Below the pieces are notes generated by a model. That model did not search any database. It had not been told where the DNA came from and saw only the letters and a list, made by a program, of their open reading frames with translations. Position numbers and translations under genes: made by a program. Below are positions 50,761 through 57,223 of a DNA stretch of 64,000 nt, in pieces; within the stretch, counting starts at the first letter, position 1, and each line of letters starts with the position of its first letter. Origin of the DNA: a virus; IMG/VR virus record IMGVR_UViG_3300023174_004581, positions 31,633 to 95,632 of that record; one strand, written 5' to 3'.

Positions 50761-51198
50761 CTATTCGATAATTATAGGATTGCCTTGACCCCCTACATTA
50801 TTATTGTCGTTTCCCTCATTGTCGCCACCGTCATCCAGGCTCTCGTCGACAAAGTCTAGGAACGCATCAAAGAGAATGTCGAAATCCTCTCGGCACGACC
50901 CGTTGATGCTGAAGAAACTTCGCACAATGGAGCGTGTGTTTGTGTCCTGAATTTCCTCCATGACCGCATCAGAAAGCCGTTGGATATTCTGGCGACGGGT
51001 GCGTTCCCAGTCACCGAACCGATTGAAAGGGTGATCCGGCGACTGATGGTGTAGGTCACGATTCTCCAACAGAAGCCGCACAATAACACGTGCCGCACGC
51101 CTGTAACGCCGCGAATCTCGGAACGACTGTATAAATACCTCGCCCGCATCAAGAAACTTATTCAATGTAAGAGCATCCTCCTGGAAAACGAACGGCAT
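50761..51198 (-). CDS. Unknown helical protein with acidic Asn/Gly tail
   Basis: 145 residues: an Arg-rich helical body (SFRDSRRYRRAARVIVRLLL; DWERTRRQNIQRLSDAVMEE) and a C-terminal tail of Asp, Gly, Asn and Glu (SLDDGGDNEGNDNNNVGGQG). The body/tail charge contrast is the opposite of the basic-tailed proteins. Early promoter 81 bp upstream. No family recognised. Confidence 0.7.
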   Translation of the reverse strand: MPFVFQEDALTLNKFLDAGEVFIQSFRDSRRYRRAARVIVRLLLENRDLHHQSPDHPFNRFGDWERTRRQNIQRLSDAVMEEIQDTNTRSIVRSFFSINGSCREDFDILFDAFLDFVDESLDDGGDNEGNDNNNVGGQGNPIIIE

Positions 51199-51279
51199 GT
51201 TATAAGAAAGAAATAGAAAGATTAATAGGAAAGAGAACGATAGAAAACACCACTAACGGTCATCCGTCGTAAACATGGT

Positions 51280-51287
51280 TCAATTTT
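51280..51287 (-). promoter_or_regulatory. AAAATTGA early promoter overlapping an upstream stop codon
   Basis: Minus strand, 81 bp before the ATG at 51198. Its TGA (51280-51282) is also the stop codon of the gene 51280-51855. Confidence 0.75.
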
Positions 51288-51855
51288 TTCCAGCATTTCG
51301 CCAGTCATCCTGTTTTGGACGCAATAGTTCATAGGCTTGTAGGGATGCTGCGTCTGCGGCCGCCGCCGCAGGAAGCCAGCGGTCGTAAAACTGCCGTTGA
51401 GCGAGCAAGCGATCTGTTTCAACCGCCGTTTCACGATTGTCTTCGGTGACGGCCGAACGGAGTTCTCGAATCATATTTCGTGCATCCGAACCGCCCGCAT
51501 CCAACCGTTGTGTATACGGATTTGTGGAAAATGTATTCGGAGCCGTAGAATTCTGCGATAGATAGTCAGGTTGATTACGATAATTCACTGTATTTGTTCT
51601 AGAACATATCGGATTCATATCCATGTACTTAGGATTCCGTGTATCCTGCGTTAAATTATGACTCGACGTATTGGTCGGAGGTGTTGCGTGAAAGTGATCC
51701 CATGCACGTGAATTAATACCGTCACGAGCACCATATTCACGACGAATACGAACGCCGCCGGCGACGGGTGTTATAATTGTCGGGTCGTGAAGAACCGGAT
51801 TTCCGAAACGTCGCTCTTTTTCATATGCGTCCCAACGCTGGGAAATAGGATCCAT
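51280..51855 (-). CDS. Unknown protein, probable late virion protein
   Basis: 191 residues from the ATG at 51855, whose context AACGTTAGAATG is a strong late initiator. The first 110 residues are rich in Asn, Thr, Pro and Arg with little hydrophobic core (DPISQRWDAYEKERRFGNPV; TNTVNYRNQPDYLSQNSTAP), then a helical C-terminus with an Ala run (LPAAAAADAASLQAYELLRP). Such low-complexity proteins with DPISQRWDxYE-like starts are common structural components in this virus group, as far as I recall. No enzymatic motif. Confidence 0.7.
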   Translation of the reverse strand: MDPISQRWDAYEKERRFGNPVLHDPTIITPVAGGVRIRREYGARDGINSRAWDHFHATPPTNTSSHNLTQDTRNPKYMDMNPICSRTNTVNYRNQPDYLSQNSTAPNTFSTNPYTQRLDAGGSDARNMIRELRSAVTEDNRETAVETDRLLAQRQFYDRWLPAAAAADAASLQAYELLRPKQDDWRNAGKN

Positions 51856-51896
51856 TCTAACGTTAGATACTGAATTTAGAATGGTTATGACACGCA

Positions 51897-51941
51897 GGGC
51901 TCTGCCCCACTTAACTGGGGGTTCCAAAGGGGGCAGAGCCC
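51897..51941. repeat. GC-rich hairpin between divergent genes
   Basis: GGGCTCTGCCCC (51897-51908) and GGGGCAGAGCCC (51930-51941) are exact complements, with a 21-nt loop. It lies between two divergent starts, so it is not a simple transcript end and may be an inserted repeat. Confidence 0.8.
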
Positions 51942-51987
51942 CCTTGGTCTAAGGCTATGTGCCATTTAAATACATAACGTGAAAGAA

Positions 51988-52467
51988 ATGTTTCGTACAA
52001 AGACGACCACTCGTCGTAATACAAAGCGTGCTATTTCTCCCCTACATGCAGCCACAAATACACAAGTGACCGAACCCACACAAGCCGCAGTTCCTGTCGC
52101 ATCCTTGCCAGAAAACAGTTCGTTCGAAAAGAATCTTACGAATTTTTTTGAAGCCGAGTCGTCTGCGTCATCCAATACGAAGCCATGGCTACGCCTTGAA
52201 CGCGGTATCCGTCTCCAAAAACTTCGTGCGTTTGCGGAAGAGCAACCGGGTTATACTGCGGAAGAAAAGGATGTTCTGAACAAAATGCTTGTAAAAGCCA
52301 ATGACGCAAAAGTATTGAATACAAAACAGCAAATTCAGTATGAAAATGGAAAGATTATCGCGATTCGTGGACTCCGTAAAATCAATGACGGAGACGAAAT
52401 CCTATTCAAAATTGACGTGCAGCGGGCTACAAAGAAACGTACAGACGACGGAAATAAAAATGAATGA
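51988..52467 (+). CDS. Unknown protein upstream of the YqaJ-type nuclease
   Basis: 159 residues from the first ATG (a GTG lies 9 bp upstream). The N-terminal 60 residues are Thr/Ala/Arg-rich and likely disordered; residues ~65-150 look conserved and folded: NTKPWLRLERGIRLQKLRAF, EEKDVLNKMLVKANDAKVLN, YENGKIIAIRGLRKINDGDE. I remember this type of sequence as a recurrent but uncharacterised protein of mimivirus relatives. Its 3' end overlaps the nuclease gene by 8 bp, and that gene's likely promoter lies inside it. Confidence 0.7.
   Translation: MFRTKTTTRRNTKRAISPLHAATNTQVTEPTQAAVPVASLPENSSFEKNLTNFFEAESSASSNTKPWLRLERGIRLQKLRAFAEEQPGYTAEEKDVLNKMLVKANDAKVLNTKQQIQYENGKIIAIRGLRKINDGDEILFKIDVQRATKKRTDDGNKNE
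52408..52415 (+). promoter_or_regulatory. AAAATTGA inside a coding region, likely early promoter of the YqaJ-type gene
   Basis: The octamer codes part of Phe-Lys-Ile-Asp in the upstream gene and lies 44 bp before the ATG at 52460, the usual distance. Confidence 0.5.
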
Positions 52468-53785
52468 CAAAATAGAGATGGTCTTCACTACGTGTACCGC
52501 CTGGTTATCCGACTGGTTAGAGGATAACAAACCTGTTCTAATGGACGAATGGGATCTATCATCGTGGATGTCCGAGGAAATGAATGACGCAACCGCCTGC
52601 TTTCTTGAGTACGGCTTTAAATCCTCTCGAGCCCGCAATGATGTTATGATTATCCTACGTGCTCTGTATTATGAGTATTTTCTTCTACAGCGGACACTCC
52701 ATATCCGATCTCTCACTCCTAACATGTCGTCTGTCACTCGCCTTATGAATTTGCCGCAGACAACACAAAAATCTGCGTCATGGCATAGTGAGAGTCGTGA
52801 CCTGTTAACAGGTCATGAATTCGGAGCGATCTGTTATAGCACACCTGCGAAGCGTGCGTTAGTTGTATCTAAAAAGTGCGGTCAAATCGTCACCGTTGAC
52901 GAGTCGATGGAACCGAAACATTCACAGACCGTCTTTCTATCGCCTGAAGATGGAGCCTTGACGGCTCTTAAATGGGGATGGCGATTTGAGCCCGTTGTAC
53001 GTGATTTATTCGAACGGCACGTTGCGGAAGGTAGCGTATACGACGGCCTAGGACGAATTCGGCATCCGAGCATCGCACGACTTGCGGCCAGTCCTGATGG
53101 TCTCATTACAAATGGGCCCCGGTGCGGACGACTGGTGGAGATTAAGTCGCCCATCAGCCGTGACCTTAACGGCGAGATTCCGCTAGACTACTACTGCCAA
53201 ATGCAGTTACAAGCCGAAGTTTGCGACGTAGAGGCCGTTGAATATGTGGAGTGCCGTTGTGAGACATTTCGTCCTACAGAGGTTGACTTTGCTGTTCTGT
53301 CTGGTTCCAAAATTCCCTGGATTGGAAAAATTTTCGTTGTCGCTGCGAATGCAGAGGTTCTACCCGAGGATTACGAATACATCTACAGCCCACTCTTTCC
53401 CAATACGCACGACGGTCTGCGTGATTGCGTGGCCTGGATGCCCGCAACACCAGTAATTCTACACGAGACGAGTTATTGGTTTGTACGTGATTGGTTCAAT
53501 AAGACCGTACTTCGTAACCGTCGTTGGTGGGATGCGGTCGGATATCCCGCATATGTGGAGTTTTGGAAGGAAGTGGAAGACGCACGCACAAGCGGTCGAT
53601 TCAAGCCTCAGGCACTCTTCGTCGATACGAGTACAGAATGTTCGCAACGGGGAGAAGATGATGTGGAAGAGGAGGATAGCGACCATGAAGAGACCGGTAA
53701 AAAAGACGCTGTGGGTGACTGCACCAGTGACGCAGAGAACGACGTAAACGCCAGCGACGCTGGAGTGTGGCAAGGCGTGGAGTAA
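52460..53785 (+). CDS. YqaJ-type viral recombinase / exonuclease
   Basis: 441 residues. The PD-(D/E)XK nuclease core of the YqaJ/lambda-exonuclease kind is at ~180-290: ALKWGWRFEPVVRDLFER (helix with the active Glu), LAASPDGLI (Asp), RLVEIKSPISR (Glu-x-Lys), and YYCQMQLQAEVCDVEAVEYV (Gln-rich helix with Tyr). Such enzymes chew one strand of DNA ends in recombination-dependent replication. The C-terminal 60 residues are strongly acidic (DDVEEEDSDHEETGKKD). The upstream open stretch from 52340 has an earlier Met but overlaps the previous gene; ATG 52460 fits the ATGA overlap and the promoter. Confidence 0.88.
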   Translation: MNDKIEMVFTTCTAWLSDWLEDNKPVLMDEWDLSSWMSEEMNDATACFLEYGFKSSRARNDVMIILRALYYEYFLLQRTLHIRSLTPNMSSVTRLMNLPQTTQKSASWHSESRDLLTGHEFGAICYSTPAKRALVVSKKCGQIVTVDESMEPKHSQTVFLSPEDGALTALKWGWRFEPVVRDLFERHVAEGSVYDGLGRIRHPSIARLAASPDGLITNGPRCGRLVEIKSPISRDLNGEIPLDYYCQMQLQAEVCDVEAVEYVECRCETFRPTEVDFAVLSGSKIPWIGKIFVVAANAEVLPEDYEYIYSPLFPNTHDGLRDCVAWMPATPVILHETSYWFVRDWFNKTVLRNRRWWDAVGYPAYVEFWKEVEDARTSGRFKPQALFVDTSTECSQRGEDDVEEEDSDHEETGKKDAVGDCTSDAENDVNASDAGVWQGVE

Positions 53786-53933
53786 GATCTAGCGGTGGAT
53801 ACGGATAGTATCGCACTATGCGATATTGATAGAAATTATGGATATTGAAAATATTGGAACGAGTTGCGTAGGCGGTGAATCCTTCGCCACCGTCGCAATA
53901 ACGCATTAAGTAATATGTTGGAGGGTCTGCCAT
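53601..53933 (-). CDS. Possible small basic protein overlapping the YqaJ-type gene
   Basis: A 110-residue ATG-started frame, of which the first 49 residues lie in the gap 53786-53933 and the rest runs antisense to the nuclease gene's acidic tail. The start MADPPTYYLMRYCDGGEGFT and LTPRLATLQRRWRLRRSL look more protein-like than chance; the antisense half is Arg/His-rich as expected from opposite-strand acidic codons. It could be real with an overlapping C-terminus, or only noise. Confidence 0.35.
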   Translation of the reverse strand: MADPPTYYLMRYCDGGEGFTAYATRSNIFNIHNFYQYRIVRYYPYPPLDLTPRLATLQRRWRLRRSLRHWCSHPQRLFYRSLHGRYPPLPHHLLPVANILYSYRRRVPEA

Positions 53934-53960
53934 ATTACTTAGTTCTAAGAAAGGTTGAAA

Positions 53961-54455
53961 TTATAATGACCTAGACGGTGAGCAGTACGCCGTAGAAGGT
54001 GGCATATGTGTGCCGGCACGTGGCATATTTCCTACACCGTTCGATGGTGTGTAAAATGTACCTACAAACTCATGTAACGGTGCGGAGCACGAATCGGGAT
54101 GAGTTCGGGAATAGTTATTGGTACGTTGTAAGAAATTCCGGGTCTTTTTGAGACTCTCACCAATATCCGAACGATAGCAGTTCTCTGATGTCTTACGTCC
54201 CCAATTGGACAACGCTTCTGATTTTTCCATAGCGGGAACTGTGCCATCCGCCAGTAAACGTTCGCCGTGAAAGGCCGCACCTGGACTCATATGTGTTGCT
54301 TCGTCATTTCCACCAGGTGTTACTTTCGCACGGAATATATCGTGCGGCACGTTATCAAACGCTTCACGCCGCTGTTTTTCGTAAAATTCATAAAACGCCA
54401 TAGCAACAATGGCGATTGCGAACGCAGCGAATCCGAGTGTTATATACACTAACAT
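53961..54455 (-). CDS. N-terminally membrane-anchored protein, probable virion component
   Basis: 164 residues: one transmembrane helix at 2-21 (LVYITLGFAAFAIAIVAMAF), then a soluble, hydrophilic domain with FRAKVTPGGNDEATHMSPGA, RNFLQRTNNYSRTHPDSCSA and a Pro/Ser/Gly-rich C-terminus. The plan, short N-anchor plus disordered ectodomain with few Cys, is common in internal-membrane proteins of these viruses. It has no promoter octamer; it starts 67 bp from the divergent reductase gene. Confidence 0.7.
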   Translation of the reverse strand: MLVYITLGFAAFAIAIVAMAFYEFYEKQRREAFDNVPHDIFRAKVTPGGNDEATHMSPGAAFHGERLLADGTVPAMEKSEALSNWGRKTSENCYRSDIGESLKKTRNFLQRTNNYSRTHPDSCSAPLHEFVGTFYTPSNGVGNMPRAGTHMPPSTAYCSPSRSL

Positions 54456-54475
54456 CCTTACTTATACGGTGTTAA

Positions 54476-54483
54476 AAAATTGA
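54476..54483 (+). promoter_or_regulatory. AAAATTGA early promoter
   Basis: 39 bp before the reductase ATG at 54523. Confidence 0.85.
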
Positions 54484-54522
54484 CGGTGAACTGCGTTCAA
54501 AAGCGAGTGATAATCTTACAGA

Positions 54523-56841
54523 ATGGAACAGAACATGTATGTAACCAAGCGTGATGGTCGGAAGGAGGAGGTGGCATTTGAGAAAGTACAGGAACGCATC
54601 GCAAAGGCGGCGGCGGGACTCTCTGTCAACATTGTAAAAGTCGCCCAAGGCGTTCTAACCCGTATTGTAGACGGTATTACAACCACGGAATTGGATACGA
54701 TTACTGCGAATCTTGCGTATTCGTGGTCAACGGTTCATCCCGACTACGCCGATTTGGCGGCTCAAATTGCGATTAGCAATCACCAAAAGAATACGCCGTC
54801 ACGGTTCCTTGACGCTATGGAACGCCTAGATGCTGTTAAAGACCGTAGTGACCGTCCTGCTTCCCTTCTTGCACCTGAATTTATGACGGTTGTTCGTGCG
54901 AATGCGGATGCGATTGAAGCCCGTATTCAGTACAATCGTGATTTCCTTCTTGATTATTTCGGATTCAAGACTCTGGAACGGGCGTATCTACTCCGTGATA
55001 CGAATCGTGCGATTGTAGAACGGCCACAGCATCTTTGGATGCGTGTTGCACTCGGTCTCTGGATGAACGATCTTCCCAAGGCGTTTGAGACCTACGATTT
55101 AATGTCGCAAAAGTTCTATACACACGCAACACCAACACTCTTTAATGCAGCGACGAAACGCCCTCAACTGAGTTCGTGTTTCCTGCTTGCGATGAAGGAT
55201 GATTCTATTCGTGGAATCTACGACACCCTCCAAGATTGTGCGTTGATTAGTCAGTACGGCGGCGGTATTGGTCTCCACATCAGCAATATTCGTGCTCAGG
55301 GATCACTCATTAAGGGTACGGGCGGCATCAGCAACGGTATTGTGCCGATGCTTCGTGTGTACAACAATACGGCTCGCTATGTTGACCAGGGCGGTGGCAA
55401 ACGCAACGGTTCCTTCGCAATGTATTTGGAGCCGTGGCACGCCGATGTAGAGGATTTCTTGGAGATGAAGAAGAATACGGGTTCTGAGGAAGAGCGTGCT
55501 CGTGATCTCTTCTACGCACTATGGGTACCGGATCTATTTATGGAACGTGTGGACAGCAACGCAGAATGGACACTGTTCTGTCCCAATGAAGCACCAGGTC
55601 TGGCGGATGTGGTCGGCAATGATTTTAAGGAACTCTACGAACGCTATGAGCGTGAGGGACGTGGCCGCAAGACGGTCAAAGCCCAGAAACTTTGGTTTCA
55701 GATTCTGGATTCGCAGATTGAGACGGGAACGCCGTATCTACTGTACAAGGACGCAGCAAATCTCAAGTCTAATCAACAGAATCTAGGCGTGATTAAGTCG
55801 TCCAATCTTTGCTGCGAAATCATCGAATATTCATCGCCAACGGAAACGGCGGTCTGTAATCTTGCTTCGGTCAGTCTACCCGCCTTTGTTTCCAACGGTA
55901 TCTTTAACTTCTCACAATTCCGTTCTGTGGTTTATACTGTGGTTCGGAATCTCAACCGTGTAATTGATATTAACTATTATCCGATTCCCGAAGCGGCTCG
56001 CTCCAATATGCGGCATCGTCCGATTGGTCTCGGTGTACAGGGACTCTCCGATGTCTTTGCGATGCTCGGACTCGCATGGGAGTCGGAGGAAGCGGCGGTG
56101 CTGAACAAGCGTATCTTTGCTCATATGTATTATGCGGCTCTGGATTCATCGTGTGCGTTGGCTGCGGTGGAGGGTGTGTATGAAACGTACATAGGCAGTC
56201 CCGCATCCAAGGGCAAGTTTCAATTTGATTTATGGAATGTTACGCCACTACAAGATGACGGGCTCGATTGGGATAGACTGGCCTACGATATTAGCCGCAT
56301 CGGCTTGCGAAATTCTCTTCTTGTGGCTCCGATGCCAACCGCATCCACCAGTCAAATCCTGGGCAATTGTGAATGTATTGAGCCCTATGCGACCCATATC
56401 TTTACCCGTCGCACGCTGGCCGGTGAATTTATCGTCATCAACAAACACCTCGTCCGTGCGTTGCTCGCCCGTGGTCTCTGGACAACTGAAATAAAGGATG
56501 CGATTATTCGCAACAATGGCTCGGTGGCGGGACTTGCGGAGATTCCCGCTGATATTCAAGCTGTATTCCGAACCGTCTGGGAAATCAAACAGAAGGCACT
56601 CATTGATATGGCGGCGGATCGTGGTCCCTACATTTGCCAGTCGCAGTCCCTCAATCTCTTCTTGAGCGATCCGGATTATCGTAAACTCACGTCGATGCAT
56701 TTCTATGCGTGGCGGCGTGGGTTGAAGACGGGCATCTATTATCTACGGACACGTGCGGCGGCGTCCGCACAGAAGTTTACGGTGGAGCCAACCGTGGCGA
56801 CTGTTAAGGAAGAGAAGGAGTGCTTAATGTGCTCGTCGTAG
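54523..56841 (+). CDS. nrdA: Ribonucleoside-diphosphate reductase, class I large subunit
   Basis: 772 residues, full length. An N-terminal ATP-cone is present (YVTKRDGRKEEVAFEKVQER). The catalytic barrel shows LSSCFLLAMKDDSIRGIYDT (first active Cys), SNLCCEIIEYSSPTETAVCN (substrate Asn, Cys, Glu region), RPIGLGVQGLSDVFAML and PMPTASTSQILGNCE. The C-terminus CLMCSS is the swinging Cys pair that re-reduces the site. It makes dNDPs for viral DNA synthesis. The small subunit is not in this window. An early promoter precedes it. The 3' end overlaps the next gene by 18 bp. Confidence 0.97.
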   Translation: MEQNMYVTKRDGRKEEVAFEKVQERIAKAAAGLSVNIVKVAQGVLTRIVDGITTTELDTITANLAYSWSTVHPDYADLAAQIAISNHQKNTPSRFLDAMERLDAVKDRSDRPASLLAPEFMTVVRANADAIEARIQYNRDFLLDYFGFKTLERAYLLRDTNRAIVERPQHLWMRVALGLWMNDLPKAFETYDLMSQKFYTHATPTLFNAATKRPQLSSCFLLAMKDDSIRGIYDTLQDCALISQYGGGIGLHISNIRAQGSLIKGTGGISNGIVPMLRVYNNTARYVDQGGGKRNGSFAMYLEPWHADVEDFLEMKKNTGSEEERARDLFYALWVPDLFMERVDSNAEWTLFCPNEAPGLADVVGNDFKELYERYEREGRGRKTVKAQKLWFQILDSQIETGTPYLLYKDAANLKSNQQNLGVIKSSNLCCEIIEYSSPTETAVCNLASVSLPAFVSNGIFNFSQFRSVVYTVVRNLNRVIDINYYPIPEAARSNMRHRPIGLGVQGLSDVFAMLGLAWESEEAAVLNKRIFAHMYYAALDSSCALAAVEGVYETYIGSPASKGKFQFDLWNVTPLQDDGLDWDRLAYDISRIGLRNSLLVAPMPTASTSQILGNCECIEPYATHIFTRRTLAGEFIVINKHLVRALLARGLWTTEIKDAIIRNNGSVAGLAEIPADIQAVFRTVWEIKQKALIDMAADRGPYICQSQSLNLFLSDPDYRKLTSMHFYAWRRGLKTGIYYLRTRAAASAQKFTVEPTVATVKEEKECLMCSS

Positions 56842-57150
56842 CCGCCGGGTTCGTGAGACTCGCTTTTTATTTTTTTTGTATGTTTTACGGCCTCCCCACA
56901 TATGACCCAACGGAATTCCTACACAGTTTGCGGAATCCACTTCTTGAGCGTCCGCAACGGGTAGATTTTTTACGTATATCGCACCGTTCGCCGGATTCCG
57001 TAACCGCAGGTTAATAAATCCCCAGCCTTCAATCGGATCACCAAGGCCAAACCGACCATTGTCTTCGCCTTGCTGAGTCACACGATAACACCGACTGTTG
57101 GCATTTCGCATACCTGGAGGTAAACGTGGTAGTGCTACTTGTTGTGCCAT
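56824..57150 (-). CDS. Small unknown protein with Gly-Gly plus basic C-terminal tail
   Basis: 108 residues from the ATG at 57150, whose context ACATATAGAATG is a late initiator. The body (VALPRLPPGMRNANSRCYRV; DPIEGWGFINLRLRNPANGA) is a compact, Gly/Asn/Pro-rich domain; the end MWGGRKTYKKNKKRVSRTRR plus five residues is the shared tail. Unknown function; probable virion protein. Confidence 0.75.
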   Translation of the reverse strand: MAQQVALPRLPPGMRNANSRCYRVTQQGEDNGRFGLGDPIEGWGFINLRLRNPANGAIYVKNLPVADAQEVDSANCVGIPLGHMWGGRKTYKKNKKRVSRTRRLRRAH

Positions 57151-57223
57151 TCTATATGTGGATATCAAAAAGAAAGAGATGGGTGTGCCCAGCCGCTCAT
57201 TTATAATGAGCGGCGGTCTAAAT

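Noticed and set aside
51897-51941. Transcript-end hairpin
   Set aside because: Both flanking genes start here rather than end, so it is listed as a repeat instead.
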